A stretch of DNA of 64,000 nt from assembly GCA_009785615.1 (NCBI GenBank), contig WQVX01000001.1, positions 1 to 64,000 on the forward strand, given 5' to 3'. The position numbers and the translations under genes are program-made. Numbering within the stretch: position 1 is the first letter of the stretch; every line of letters starts with the position of its first letter. The DNA comes from Defluviitaleaceae bacterium (GTDB lineage: Bacteria > Bacillota > Clostridia > Lachnospirales > WQUN01). This document shows positions 25,682-35,565 of this stretch, piece after piece. The notes beneath the pieces are model-generated. The model searched no databases and was not told the DNA's origin. It saw only the letters and a program-made list of their open reading frames with translations.

Positions 25682-27130
25682 TTAGCGACGGTAACGATAA
25701 ATATGACTGCCTATTACAGAGTAGCGTCCCAGTTTTGATTGCCTTTTAAGCCGGCGCATTTTGAATATACCAATTGAAAACAGTAAACCTGAAAAAAATA
25801 TTATCAGAGGAAGAATTATAGAAAGGTAATAGTTTTCTGCCAACTCTTCTAAATTGAAAGAAGGAAATTCATAATCTCCCCCTGTTACGTAAACTATTTC
25901 TGAATATGACTCTATTGGTTCGTCAGGTTCTTCTATGGGTGCTAAAACTGCATTTAATGCTTTAAGCTCTATGTCTCCCATAGGAATTCCTCGCATACTA
26001 TAAACTATACGGCCAATATAGTCATTTTCTTGTACCGGAATAACCAGCCTGCCCGGAACAAGTATTTGCTGTTCTAACTCTGCCACATCAAAACCCAGAG
26101 GAAGGGTTAAAAATACATCTTCCGGCACTACCAGTTGAACTTCTCCTATAAACTCGCGCTGGCTGCTCCAATTGGTATAAACGGGCAGTGTTTTTGCGTA
26201 TTCATTAATGCTGAATATCTGCTGCTCTACATATGGTATTGCAAAAGCATAATTTAACAGATCACGAGTGTCTGTGTACAAACGACCTCCTTCGCCTTGC
26301 ATTGTCACCACTATTAAAGCACGTCCATCTTTTTCAGCATAAGTCACTAAGGTATGTTGGGCAGGAGTGGTAAAGCCCGGCTTGCCGCCTATAACATTTT
26401 CATTAAAATGTTGTCCTGTTCGGATCATTCTATTAGAGTTTAGCAGTTCTCTAACTAATGGCTGGCGTTCTGTCGGCTCAATGTCATGGCGCACTGTAGA
26501 AATAAGTTCTCTGAATTTTGGATATCGAAGGGCTTCTTTGGTGATAAGAGCCATATCATAAGCAGTTGTTACTTGTATTGGATCATGTAGCCCGCTTGGA
26601 TTTCCAAATTGGGTATTGATAGCCCCTAAAGCGATTGCCCTACGGTTCATCATATCTACAAAAGAGGGGATATCCCCACTTATATGTTCGGCTATAGCGT
26701 TAGCTACTTCGTTAGCCGAAGCTAACATTAATGCATACAAAGCATCTTCCATGCTCAAAGTTTCATACGCATTCATAGCAATATGACTGGAATTTGGTGG
26801 AAGAGTGTACACGGCATTTCGTGAAAAAGAAATCCTCTCGTCTAATCGGGTTCCATACTGCTCTAAGGCAAGCAAAGCTGTCATTACTTTAACAATGCTT
26901 GCCGGATAAAGCGGTGTATGGATATTTTTTTCATGCAATATAAACCCTGATTGTGCATCTATTACAATAGCAGAAGTGGCAGATAAAGCGGGTGGATTTG
27001 GACGTGTAAGCTCAAGCTCTGCTTCCGTTTCGCTAATTGTTGTTGCATATAGGGTAGAAATGTTAAAAAAAACAAGATATAATGCAATAACTATCTGAAA
27101 GATTCCGGTTATTCTTTCCATGATTTTCAT
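25682..27130 (-). CDS. D-alanyl-D-alanine carboxypeptidase family protein (S11, DacF-like)
   Basis: The 482-residue protein has a signal peptide (about 1-29), a penicillin-binding peptidase domain (about 45-290), a C-terminal beta domain, a membrane helix (about 433-457) and a basic tail. The family trims pentapeptides of peptidoglycan; DacF acts in sporulation. SxxK is S78-I-V-K81 and SxN is S138-A-N140. The third motif, normally KTG, reads K250-P251-G252 (GGKPGFTT). Lys and Gly are kept, so activity is possible, but the Pro is unusual. ATG 27130 or 27121 may be the start. Confidence 0.85.
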   Translation of the reverse strand: MKIMERITGIFQIVIALYLVFFNISTLYATTISETEAELELTRPNPPALSATSAIVIDAQSGFILHEKNIHTPLYPASIVKVMTALLALEQYGTRLDERISFSRNAVYTLPPNSSHIAMNAYETLSMEDALYALMLASANEVANAIAEHISGDIPSFVDMMNRRAIALGAINTQFGNPSGLHDPIQVTTAYDMALITKEALRYPKFRELISTVRHDIEPTERQPLVRELLNSNRMIRTGQHFNENVIGGKPGFTTPAQHTLVTYAEKDGRALIVVTMQGEGGRLYTDTRDLLNYAFAIPYVEQQIFSINEYAKTLPVYTNWSSQREFIGEVQLVVPEDVFLTLPLGFDVAELEQQILVPGRLVIPVQENDYIGRIVYSMRGIPMGDIELKALNAVLAPIEEPDEPIESYSEIVYVTGGDYEFPSFNLEELAENYYLSIILPLIIFFSGLLFSIGIFKMRRLKRQSKLGRYSVIGSHIYRYRR

Positions 27131-27202
27131 AAGTCTCCTTAATAACTTAAACTAAAGAAGCTGCGCCTTATATATAGCAGCCGGTAGGGGTGTTTTTTTA
27201 TG

Positions 27203-27868
27203 ATGTATATTAAAAAGTATTGGCACATTTTAGTTGGTGTAGTATGCGTTGTAATTTTAGGGATTGTTTATTTTCCAACGGGCAACAGCTCCGGAACGCC
27301 CGAGCGCATACCCATGACATCCGGTGGAGGCTCATCATCAGTTACTTATACTCCGGCAGCAGATACAAGTAATCCTTCGCCAACCCCAGCCATAGAACCA
27401 ATTCAACAGCCTGTCCAAAGAGATATTATGATCCATATAGAGGGTGCAGTTTATCAACCCGGAGTGTTCACATTGCCCTATGGTTCCCGTGTGAATGATG
27501 CTCTTACTCTTGCAGGCGGCCCAACAGAAGAAGCGGACTTAGCCAGAATCAACTTGGCAGCATTTTTACAAGATGCTGTTCAAATCATTATTCCAACAAT
27601 AGGTGAGGATTTAGCAGTAACCATGCCTTCAATGGAAAATCATTACAATTCAACTAACGTGACAACAGAAAGTGGTTTAATTAACATAAATACCGCGGAC
27701 GAAAGACTTCTTACCACTCTACCGGGAATAGGCCCGGCAATAGCCGATAATATCATTTCTCACCGGGAAGCAAACGGCCCTTTTAATTCAGTTGAAGAAC
27801 TTCGTAATGTTCCTCGCATAGGGGCGGTTACTATGGACAGATTACGAGATTTAGTAACAATTAACTAA
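27203..27868 (+). CDS. comEA: ComEA-like competence DNA-binding protein
   Basis: About 221 residues: an N-terminal membrane anchor (about 8-26), a Ser/Pro/Thr-rich linker, an SLBB domain (about 75-135; HIEGAVYQPGVFTLP) and a C-terminal helix-hairpin-helix domain with ININTADERLLTTLPGIGPAIADNIISHR. ComEA binds incoming double-stranded DNA outside the membrane during natural transformation. comEB and comEC are not in the window. It lies 14 bases before the response regulator gene, so it may be co-transcribed. Confidence 0.9.
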   Translation: MYIKKYWHILVGVVCVVILGIVYFPTGNSSGTPERIPMTSGGGSSSVTYTPAADTSNPSPTPAIEPIQQPVQRDIMIHIEGAVYQPGVFTLPYGSRVNDALTLAGGPTEEADLARINLAAFLQDAVQIIIPTIGEDLAVTMPSMENHYNSTNVTTESGLININTADERLLTTLPGIGPAIADNIISHREANGPFNSVEELRNVPRIGAVTMDRLRDLVTIN

Positions 27869-27882
27869 CCAGGAGGGCATAT

Positions 27883-28566
27883 ATGGCACACCATATCTTA
27901 GTTGTGGACGATGAAAAGCTGATTGTTAAAGGAATCAAATTTAGCCTGGAGCAAGACGGCATGATAGTAGATGCGGCTTACGATGGAGAAGAGGCTTTGC
28001 AATTAGCTAAAGAAAAACACTACGACCTTATTATGCTGGATGTTATGCTTCCAAAAATTGATGGTACCGCCGTATGCCAGCAAATACGGGAATTTAGTGC
28101 TGTACCTGTAGTGATGGTAACGGCCAAAGGCGACGATATGGATAAAATAATGGGATTGGAATACGGTGCAGATGACTATGTTACCAAACCCTTTAATATA
28201 TTAGAGCTTAAAGCCCGTATTAAGGCGATTTTACGCCGTAGTGCAAAGGTTGTAGCTTCTGCATCAAACAGCAAACTTATATTTCGCGATATAAAGTTGG
28301 ATACAGGATCACGGAGGGTATACGTACGAGACAAAGAAATTAATCTTACTGCCAAAGAATTTGATCTTCTTGCATTCCTTATGCAAAATGTAAGCAGAGT
28401 TTATGCAAGAGAAAAACTTCTGCAAAAGATCTGGGGTACTGAAAATGCCGGGGATGTGCGTACTGTAGATGTTCATGTCCGACGCCTGCGTGAAAAAATA
28501 GAAGATAACCCCAGCGAACCTAAATACATCTTTACCAAATGGGGAGTAGGTTACTACTTTGGATAG
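27883..28566 (+). CDS. OmpR/PhoB-family response regulator
   Basis: The 227-residue protein has a receiver domain with acidic D9/D10, phosphorylation site D53 (LIMLDVMLPK), conserved T and K (VTAKGDD, VTKPFN), and a C-terminal winged helix (about 130-227) with NLTAKEFDLLAFLM. AGGAGG precedes ATG 27883. Its last bases overlap the kinase start, so the pair is translationally coupled. Target genes are unknown; the WalR/PhoP-like makeup suggests envelope control. Confidence 0.93.
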   Translation: MAHHILVVDDEKLIVKGIKFSLEQDGMIVDAAYDGEEALQLAKEKHYDLIMLDVMLPKIDGTAVCQQIREFSAVPVVMVTAKGDDMDKIMGLEYGADDYVTKPFNILELKARIKAILRRSAKVVASASNSKLIFRDIKLDTGSRRVYVRDKEINLTAKEFDLLAFLMQNVSRVYAREKLLQKIWGTENAGDVRTVDVHVRRLREKIEDNPSEPKYIFTKWGVGYYFG

Positions 28567-30001
28567 AGTCCGCTGGTATCACAGCATTCGCTTGAAACTG
28601 GCTTTAAGTTATATATTTGTAAGTCTCGTACCCTTAACCATCTTTTTTGTTATGGTGATGCATTCCATAGAGGATTACTATATTGGAGGCCGCCAATCAC
28701 GATTAAAGTATTTAGCCCAAATAGAGGCAACTAATTTATCCTCCATAAACTATTTGGGAAATTTACAAGAAGGCCCTTTAATGTGGGTTCGTAATAGAGA
28801 GATACAGCAACGCAGTCAAAATAATTCTCATCGCATTGTAGTTTTTAACAATAGTTTTACTGTAGTAATGGATACAAACATGTCGCAAACAGGCAATACT
28901 TTAATTGTTCCGGAGGTTGTAAGTGCCTTTATTGGCAATGCGCAATATGGTTTAAACCGTGATGGAGACGATGGATCATCATCTGTTTATGCCACTGCGC
29001 CTATCTTGGGTGCAGAAAACGAGCGGGTAGGTGTAGTGCTTTTATCTGCATCAGTAGACGATATTTTTGAGTCGCTGGAGGAAATCCGACAGATGATACT
29101 CCTTTACACCTTGCTTGCAGGTGTATGCGTTTGTGTGCTTGTATTTTTTGCCTCTCAACTGTTAATAGATCCTTTAAAAGGGATAATGCGAGTAGTTAAA
29201 AAAATGGCCGAGGGACATCTACAGCAGAGGATTCCGGTAACAGGCCATGATGAATACTGTCAGCTAGCTATTGTTTTCAATAGCATGACCGAAAAACTAG
29301 AGCAAGTGGAAAAAGCCAGGGAAGAGTTTGTTTCCAATGTATCACACGAACTTAAAACGCCTCTTAGCTCCATAAAAGTACTCTCAGATTCCATCCTCCT
29401 GCAAGAAGATGCCCCATTAGAACTTCATCGTGAATTTTTACAGGATATCACCTCCGAAGTAGACCGCATGACTATGATAGTAAATGACCTCTTAGAACTA
29501 GTTAAGCTAGACAGGCGCGAGCATGGTTTTCATGTTTCCATAGTAGAGCTTAGTATTTTAGTTGAAGATGTCCTAAGACGACTTTCTCCTTTAGCAGAAC
29601 AAAAGCGGATTGTATTGCTGTATGAGGATGTGCGCCAAGTAATCATAGATGCAGACGAGGTAAAGTTAAGTCTCGCCATTTCAAATATTGTCGAGAATGG
29701 CATAAAATATACCCCTAGCGGTGGAACAGTTAAAGTAATTGTAGATGCAGACCATCAAAATGCCTTTATAACCATTCAAGATACAGGTATTGGCATACCG
29801 GAAGAAGAACAAAGCAAAGTGTTTAATAGGTTTTATCGTGTGGATAAAACAAGAGATAGGGGAACAGGTGGTACAGGACTTGGGCTTGCAATATCACATG
29901 CCGCAGTGCTTTTGCATAACGGTAGTGTACGGCTAACCAGCAACGCAGATGAAGGGTCTGTGTTTATTATAAGAATACCCATCAGAAGGGGTGTAACATG
30001 A
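28559..30001 (+). CDS. sensor histidine kinase, WalK/PhoR-like
   Basis: The 480-residue kinase starts at TTG 28559, within the end of the regulator gene. Membrane helices lie at about 13-35 and 178-203 with an extracellular sensor between them. HAMP (about 204-255), dimerisation domain with H263 (SHELKTPLSSIK) and ATPase domain (N box NGIKYTP, DTGIGIP, GTGLGLAI) follow. No PAS domain is seen. It would phosphorylate the upstream regulator. The stop overlaps the GerMN gene start (ATGA). Confidence 0.93.
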   Translation: MDRVRWYHSIRLKLALSYIFVSLVPLTIFFVMVMHSIEDYYIGGRQSRLKYLAQIEATNLSSINYLGNLQEGPLMWVRNREIQQRSQNNSHRIVVFNNSFTVVMDTNMSQTGNTLIVPEVVSAFIGNAQYGLNRDGDDGSSSVYATAPILGAENERVGVVLLSASVDDIFESLEEIRQMILLYTLLAGVCVCVLVFFASQLLIDPLKGIMRVVKKMAEGHLQQRIPVTGHDEYCQLAIVFNSMTEKLEQVEKAREEFVSNVSHELKTPLSSIKVLSDSILLQEDAPLELHREFLQDITSEVDRMTMIVNDLLELVKLDRREHGFHVSIVELSILVEDVLRRLSPLAEQKRIVLLYEDVRQVIIDADEVKLSLAISNIVENGIKYTPSGGTVKVIVDADHQNAFITIQDTGIGIPEEEQSKVFNRFYRVDKTRDRGTGGTGLGLAISHAAVLLHNGSVRLTSNADEGSVFIIRIPIRRGVT

Positions 30002-30909
30002 ACAGAAAAATTTTGATAGCTATAGGAGTTGTGCTGATATCCTGCACAATGGCTGTAGGAACATGGGCTTACATGCAGGCCAATGAAGGATTATCAAATG
30101 TATATATTTGGTATTTTAACACTCGCACAAACAGCTTAGAAAGTGAACGGCGTATGGCTCCCTATGAAGATAGGGTAAAAATGATTCAAGCGGTAATTCG
30201 CTTACTATACTCGCCCAGCAGCAGTGATTTGCAACGAATTATCCCTGAAGATTTATTTATTGATCGTGTAAATCTTTATGGTCGAGACATGGTTATTCAT
30301 TTTACAGCCCGGTATCACGATCTTGCTCCTCATGAAGAAGCACTGGTAAGAGCATCCATAGTGTATACTATGATTGATTTGCCTTTTATTGATAGTGTGC
30401 AGATTTTGGTGGATGGTGAAGATTTATTAGATCCTTTTGGTGAGCCTTTAGGTAAAATGGATAGGGGTAGAGTACGTGTTAACCCACCTATCAGACCCCA
30501 TCATAAAGTTCTGCAAACTTTTACCTTGTACTTTGTTAGCTCAGATATGTCCGGGTTATTAGCTGAAGAACGTACTACGGATGTAGATTTTAACCTTCCA
30601 ACAGAGCTTTTTATTCTTCGCCAATTGATATATGGGTCTACATTGGAAGGCCGAATTTCTTCTATCCCTCCAAGCACACGCATTTTAGATGTTCGGACAG
30701 AAGGTGGTATTTGCTCAATTAACCTTAGCCAAGAATTTATTGACAATTTTAACGGCTCTCAAACTTTAGCTGAGTTAACTTTGCACTCTATTGTGCATTC
30801 TATTATGGAAAATGTAGGCTCTGTAAACAGTATTCAGTTTTTTATTGACTCACAACTTAGAGAGCAATTTAATGGTGTTCCATATTTTGATACCTTATTT
30901 GTAAATTGA
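29998..30909 (+). CDS. membrane-anchored protein with two GerMN domains
   Basis: The 303-residue product has an N-terminal anchor (about 5-24) and two similar GerMN domains (about 35-150 and 170-300). The domain occurs in GerM (sporulation, spore germination) and in LpqB, which modulates a sensor kinase. Its four-base overlap with the kinase gene suggests that it modulates that kinase from outside the membrane, as YycH or LpqB do. This role is inference. Confidence 0.8.
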   Translation: MNRKILIAIGVVLISCTMAVGTWAYMQANEGLSNVYIWYFNTRTNSLESERRMAPYEDRVKMIQAVIRLLYSPSSSDLQRIIPEDLFIDRVNLYGRDMVIHFTARYHDLAPHEEALVRASIVYTMIDLPFIDSVQILVDGEDLLDPFGEPLGKMDRGRVRVNPPIRPHHKVLQTFTLYFVSSDMSGLLAEERTTDVDFNLPTELFILRQLIYGSTLEGRISSIPPSTRILDVRTEGGICSINLSQEFIDNFNGSQTLAELTLHSIVHSIMENVGSVNSIQFFIDSQLREQFNGVPYFDTLFVN

Positions 30910-30942
30910 GGTGGAATAGATATAAGAGAGGAGATTTATTAT

Positions 30943-32037
30943 ATGTCAAATGCTAGTGATGGAATGAACTATGCACCAAAAGGCAAGCCAAATCCTGTTG
31001 TTAAAGAGGGCGAATTTATTTTTGCAGCTATTGGCTTAGACCATGGTCATATAGGAGGTATGTGTAACGGGCTTATTGAAGCCGGCGCAACCTTGAAATA
31101 CATCTATGACCCTGATGAAAATAAAGTCAATCACTATCTATCACAGTTCCCTATGGCAAAAGCGGCTAAAAGTGAAGAAGAAGTTCTTAATGACCCCACA
31201 ATTAAGCTGGTAGCTTCTGCCCCCATGGCATCGGCTCGTTGCCCTTTAGGACTTAGAGCTATGGAAGCGGGTAAGGACTATTTTACAGACAAAGCACCAT
31301 TAACCACTTTAGAACAATTGGCTGATGCTAAAGCCATGGTCGCAAAAACAGGTAAAAAATATGCAGTTTATTACTCTGAAAGACTGCATGTAGAAGCGGC
31401 AATTTTTGCAGGTCAACTTATAGAAGAAAGTGCTATTGGCAGAGTGGTTCAAACTATAGGAATGGGGCCTCATAGAGCTAATGTAAAAAATAGACCCAAC
31501 TGGTTTTTTAATCGTGAAGAATATGGGGGTATTCTTTGTGATATCGGCAGCCACCAAATAGAACAATTTTTGTATTATACCGGAGCAAAAAATGCTGAAA
31601 TCATATCGGCTCAAATAGAAAACTATAATCATGCTGAATATCCCGGTCTTGATGATTTTGGCGATTGTAAATTAAAGGCTGATAATGGTGCTACAGGATA
31701 TTTTAGAGTGGACTGGTTTACTCCTGATGGGCTATCTACATGGGGGGATGGCCGTACTTTTATTTTAGGTACTGAAGGTTATATCGAACTCCGCAAATAT
31801 GTAGATGTTGCAAAAACAACTTCCGGGGATCATGTTTATTTGGTAAACCAAAAAGGTGAACACTACTTTGATGTAAATGGTAAAGTAGGGCATCCTTATT
31901 TTGGACAATTGATATTAGACTGCTTAAACCGCACAGAAAATGCTATGACCCAGGAACATGCTTTTTTAGCGGCAGAATTATGCGTTAAGGCTCAGATGAT
32001 TGCAGAGAAAGCAAAAGGCATAGTAAGAAAGGCATAG
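30943..32037 (+). CDS. Gfo/Idh/MocA-family oxidoreductase
   Basis: The 364-residue protein has an N-terminal Rossmann fold for NAD(P) (FAAIGLDHGHIGGMCNGLIEAG is a variant of the usual glycine motif) and a C-terminal sugar-binding domain with ILCDIGSHQIEQFLYYTG. The usual EKP catalytic motif appears as DKAP (residue about 110), so the Lys is kept. Likely oxidises or epimerises a sugar or inositol derivative. It heads a four-gene sugar operon, 33 bases after the GerMN gene. Confidence 0.85.
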   Translation: MSNASDGMNYAPKGKPNPVVKEGEFIFAAIGLDHGHIGGMCNGLIEAGATLKYIYDPDENKVNHYLSQFPMAKAAKSEEEVLNDPTIKLVASAPMASARCPLGLRAMEAGKDYFTDKAPLTTLEQLADAKAMVAKTGKKYAVYYSERLHVEAAIFAGQLIEESAIGRVVQTIGMGPHRANVKNRPNWFFNREEYGGILCDIGSHQIEQFLYYTGAKNAEIISAQIENYNHAEYPGLDDFGDCKLKADNGATGYFRVDWFTPDGLSTWGDGRTFILGTEGYIELRKYVDVAKTTSGDHVYLVNQKGEHYFDVNGKVGHPYFGQLILDCLNRTENAMTQEHAFLAAELCVKAQMIAEKAKGIVRKA

Positions 32038-32064
32038 TAAGGTAAGAATTGGAGGAGGTATTTT

Positions 32065-33249
32065 ATGGCTACATATGATATTGCAAAAGAAGCCTACGCC
32101 AATTTAGGTGTAGATACGGAAAAGGTACTTGCTAAACTAGATACCATTCCTATATCTATCCACTGTTGGCAAGGTGATGATGTAAGAGGATTTGAACAAG
32201 AGAATTCTACTTTAAGTGGCGGTATCCGAAGTACAGGCAATTATCCAGGGAGAGCTTCCACTGCCGATGAGCTGAGAACAAATTTAGCTAAAGCTATATC
32301 TCAAATTCCGGGCCCTGCCAAAATAAATCTACATGCTATCTATGGAGATGTTAAGGGCATAGATAGAAATATTATTGAGCCAAAACACTTTAAAAGCTGG
32401 GTGGATTGGGCTAAGTATAAAAAAGTTGGATTGGATTTTAACCCTACTCTATTTGCTCATGAAAAAGCTTCTGACGGCATGACATTAAGCCATCCGGACA
32501 AAAGTATCCGTGGCTTTTGGATAGATCACTGTAAACGAAGCAGAGAAATAAGTGCATATTTTGGTAAAGAACTAGAGCAAGATTCTGTATGCAATGTCTG
32601 GATAGGTGACGGATTTAAAGATGTACCTGCGGATCGACTTACCCCCAGAATGAGACTAAAAGAATCCTTAGATGAGATTTTTTCCAAGCCCATTTCTCAT
32701 AATATAGACGCGGTAGAAAGTAAGTTGTTTGGAATTGGTGTAGAAAGCTACACTGTAGGCAGTCATGAATTTTACATGGGTTATGCTGTAGCTAATAATC
32801 TAGCCTTGTGCCTGGATGCAGGGCATTTTCACCCAACCGAAGTAATTTCTGAGAAAATATCAGCTATTTCTATATTTGTAGAGAAAATGCTGTTGCATGT
32901 GTCCCGCCCTGTACGTTGGGATTCAGATCATGTGGTATTACTGGATACAGAGCTTGTTGCAATAGCTCAAGAAATTATTCGGCATGGACTTCTTGACAAG
33001 GTGCATATTGGATTAGACTTTTTTGATGGATCCATTGATAGGGTTATTGCTTGGGTGATAGGTACAAGAAATCTACGTAAAGCCCTGCTGATTGCTTTAT
33101 TAGAACCATACGAAACTTTACAGAAAACAGAACATGAATTTGACTTTACCAAACGCCTTTTAATGATGGAAGAGTTAAAGACTATGCCGTGGCAGGGAGT
33201 TTGGGAGGAATATTGTAAGCGTAAAGATGTTCCGGTAAGTTTAATATAG
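32065..33249 (+). CDS. rhaA: L-rhamnose isomerase
   Basis: The 394-residue enzyme matches RhaA, which interconverts L-rhamnose and L-rhamnulose using Mn2+. Motifs are [15 protein letters not shown] near the N-terminus, [51 protein letters not shown] and [11 protein letters not shown], which supply metal-binding Glu, Asp and His residues. It is slightly shorter than the usual 415-420 residues. Rhamnulokinase and rhamnulose-phosphate aldolase genes are not adjacent; instead a PfkB kinase and a DUF4432 protein follow. Confidence 0.9.
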   Translation: MATYDIAKEAYANLGVDTEKVLAKLDTIPISIHCWQGDDVRGFEQENSTLSGGIRSTGNYPGRASTADELRTNLAKAISQIPGPAKINLHAIYGDVKGIDRNIIEPKHFKSWVDWAKYKKVGLDFNPTLFAHEKASDGMTLSHPDKSIRGFWIDHCKRSREISAYFGKELEQDSVCNVWIGDGFKDVPADRLTPRMRLKESLDEIFSKPISHNIDAVESKLFGIGVESYTVGSHEFYMGYAVANNLALCLDAGHFHPTEVISEKISAISIFVEKMLLHVSRPVRWDSDHVVLLDTELVAIAQEIIRHGLLDKVHIGLDFFDGSIDRVIAWVIGTRNLRKALLIALLEPYETLQKTEHEFDFTKRLLMMEELKTMPWQGVWEEYCKRKDVPVSLI

Positions 33250-33273
33250 TGGCTATTTTACAGGAGGGTAAAC

Positions 33274-34242
33274 ATGCGTCGTGAAGATATATTAAGGTAT
33301 TGTAACCCCGCCGCAATTTATGGGGCAAGGCGGGTAATCTTAGCAGAAGGCAGAGGAGAAGGGCAACGATTAGTAGAGGTTAAAACTACTGCGGGATTAC
33401 GTGCATCATTCATGGAAGATAAATGTTTGGATATTTTGGATTTAGAGTATAAAGGAGTTAATCTGGCTTTTTTAAGTAAAAATGGCCTAATGGATGTGCG
33501 TCATTCAGAAGGGGATGCCTTTCATAGATATTGGGCAGGTGGATTTTTGTCAACCTGCGGTCTGCGTAATACCGGGACTTCTTGTACGGTAGGAAAAGAA
33601 TTTTTTCCGTTTCATGGACGCATAGGATTAACTCCGGCAGAAAATGTAAGCGTAAGAACAGATGACAACAACATAACAATTTCAGGAATTACCAGAGAAA
33701 CAGCTCTATTTGGTCATTGCCTTGAAATGGAACGCACAATCGTGATACCTATCAATGGAGCCAAAATTACAGTAAGGGATCAAGTACGTAACTTGACTCC
33801 TGAAGCTGAATATATTTTTTTCCTCTATCATATTAATTTTGGTTATCCATTTTTAAATGAAGAATTAATTTTAGAATGGCCTGAAAGTGAAGTGAATGGA
33901 CGTACACCGGAATCCATAGCCGCAATAGATAACCGCTTTACAATCACAAAACCAAAAGATAATGAGCCGGAACATGTGTATTTCTACCATACTGAAGAAG
34001 AGTATCCGCAAGTTAAACTTACTAATCCTAAGCTTAATATCAATGCTAAAATACAGTATGATCGTAAGCAACTTCCGGCTTTAGCACAATGGAAATGTAT
34101 GCGCTCGGGTGATTATGCATTAGGTATAGAACCGGGCACAAGCATAATAAGAGGTCGCGCTCAAGAACTGGAAAACGGATATGATATAAAGGTTCCTGCT
34201 TTTGGCACATTGGAATACGGCTTTACCATTGAATTAGATTAA
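33274..34242 (+). CDS. DUF4432 / galactose mutarotase-like protein
   Basis: The 322-residue protein is predicted all-beta and resembles the galactose-mutarotase-like superfamily, in particular DUF4432 proteins with WAGGFLSTCGLRNTG and GLTPAENV. Members with known activity interconvert sugar anomers or epimers. AGGAGG precedes ATG 33274. Position between rhamnose isomerase and the kinase suggests action on a free or phosphorylated deoxy sugar. Confidence 0.8.
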   Translation: MRREDILRYCNPAAIYGARRVILAEGRGEGQRLVEVKTTAGLRASFMEDKCLDILDLEYKGVNLAFLSKNGLMDVRHSEGDAFHRYWAGGFLSTCGLRNTGTSCTVGKEFFPFHGRIGLTPAENVSVRTDDNNITISGITRETALFGHCLEMERTIVIPINGAKITVRDQVRNLTPEAEYIFFLYHINFGYPFLNEELILEWPESEVNGRTPESIAAIDNRFTITKPKDNEPEHVYFYHTEEEYPQVKLTNPKLNINAKIQYDRKQLPALAQWKCMRSGDYALGIEPGTSIIRGRAQELENGYDIKVPAFGTLEYGFTIELD

Positions 34243-34257
34243 TGAGGGGTGATTTTG

Positions 34258-35337
34258 GTGGATATACAAAAAATTACAAATCACTTAACTAATTTAGATG
34301 GAACTATAACCATGTTCGCAGATGGTTTTATTGATGAACAATGGTCTTTAGTAGGTTCAAGATCTTCTTTTGAAGAGGTTGCTTTAATTAGCAAAATGAC
34401 CCAATTTGCGGATAGGATTAACACGGCCGGCTCTGGTGGTATGGGCATTGAGCTTATAAAGAAACGTATTGTCTTTGGTGGATTTACTGCAAATATCGGT
34501 TTTGCAACGGCAACTTTAGGTGTAAATACTGTAATGACGGGCTTATTTGGTGATGGAAAAGTAGCCCCGGTTTTTGACCCACTACAAAAAATTTCTAAAA
34601 TGATTACCTTGGGTGCGCCTTCTATTACCCATGCCTTAGAATTTGATGATGGTAAAATTTTAATGACTGATATGGAATCCATACTGCGAATGCGTTGGAA
34701 CCGCATTGTTGATGCCTTGGGAATGGATAAGATTATTAAAATGATTGAAGAATCGGATATCATAGGTGTAGGCTACTGGTCTTTGATGCCGGCTTTTGAT
34801 GAGATTGTAGAGCAAATATGCTCCATAATGCCCCAAGATGGAAAAGAACGTCGATTTTTCTACGATTTCGCTGACATACGAAAGAGAGATGAGGTTTCAT
34901 TACTTAAAACATTAGATATGTTAAAAGAGCTTAATCAAAAGATACCCATGACATTGAGCGTAAACGAGCATGAAGGAGCTATAATTTTTAAACTTTTTGG
35001 AGAAAATTTTGATAATGAAATTAAAAATATGGCTGAAAAATCAGAAAATGTTCGTGGGCAAATGGGGCTGGATGAACTCGTTATCCACACTCCACACTTT
35101 GCAATAGTAGCTTCTCAATTGGCAGGAGCAGTTGCCGCACCTCAAACGTATGTGGAAAAACCTGTGAGAACTGCCGGGGCAGGCGATACCTTTAATGGTG
35201 GATATATCGCCGGAACATTGGCTAAAATGGATCTCATAGATCGCTTATATACAGCAAATGCAGCAGTAACTTACTTTTTAAACACAGGGTACCCGCCAAG
35301 TAGAGATAAATTGATTGATACATTGCGGGATATGTGA
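34258..35337 (+). CDS. PfkB-family carbohydrate kinase
   Basis: About 359 residues. The ribokinase-like fold is shown by FADGFIDEQW and GSGGMGIELIKKRIVFGG near the N-terminus and by the anion hole and catalytic Asp in RTAGAGDTFNGGYIAGTLA (residues about 305-325). The start is GTG 34258, 8 bases after GAGGGG; TTG 34255 and GTG 34249 are alternatives. It probably phosphorylates the sugar made by the isomerase and is the last gene of the operon, followed by a strong terminator. Rhamnulose kinases are normally of the FGGY family, so substrate is open. Confidence 0.85.
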   Translation: MDIQKITNHLTNLDGTITMFADGFIDEQWSLVGSRSSFEEVALISKMTQFADRINTAGSGGMGIELIKKRIVFGGFTANIGFATATLGVNTVMTGLFGDGKVAPVFDPLQKISKMITLGAPSITHALEFDDGKILMTDMESILRMRWNRIVDALGMDKIIKMIEESDIIGVGYWSLMPAFDEIVEQICSIMPQDGKERRFFYDFADIRKRDEVSLLKTLDMLKELNQKIPMTLSVNEHEGAIIFKLFGENFDNEIKNMAEKSENVRGQMGLDELVIHTPHFAIVASQLAGAVAAPQTYVEKPVRTAGAGDTFNGGYIAGTLAKMDLIDRLYTANAAVTYFLNTGYPPSRDKLIDTLRDM

Positions 35338-35394
35338 TGAATGTACGCATTTTCAATCGCTGAAAAGATTGCTGCAACTACATCGGACTCTCGT

Positions 35395-35423
35395 ACCCAA
35401 CAGCATTTGTTGTTGGGTTTTTT
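35395..35423 (+). terminator. terminator of the rhamnose-isomerase operon
   Basis: ACCCAACA and TGTTGGGT pair around a short loop and are followed by six Ts. Confidence 0.88.
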
Positions 35424-35452
35424 ATGTGCTGAGTTTTTATCTCTGATTCTAA

Positions 35453-35534
35453 TTGTACTTGTTACCAATTTATTGTATAGTATGTTATAATTAATGTAAG
35501 TTCGATGAGCAAAAAAAGTGTTCATCGGACTTTT
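35453..35534 (+). promoter_or_regulatory. promoter and leader hairpin of the LCP gene
   Basis: TTGTAC (35453-35458), 17 bases, TATAGT (35476-35481). The leader contains a hairpin GTTCGATGA/TCATCGGAC (35500-35530) followed by TTTT, which may act as an attenuator. A close relative of this hairpin lies at 62670-62697. Confidence 0.55.
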
Positions 35535-35565
35535 GATCATATTCACTTTTAAAATTGGAGGTTTT

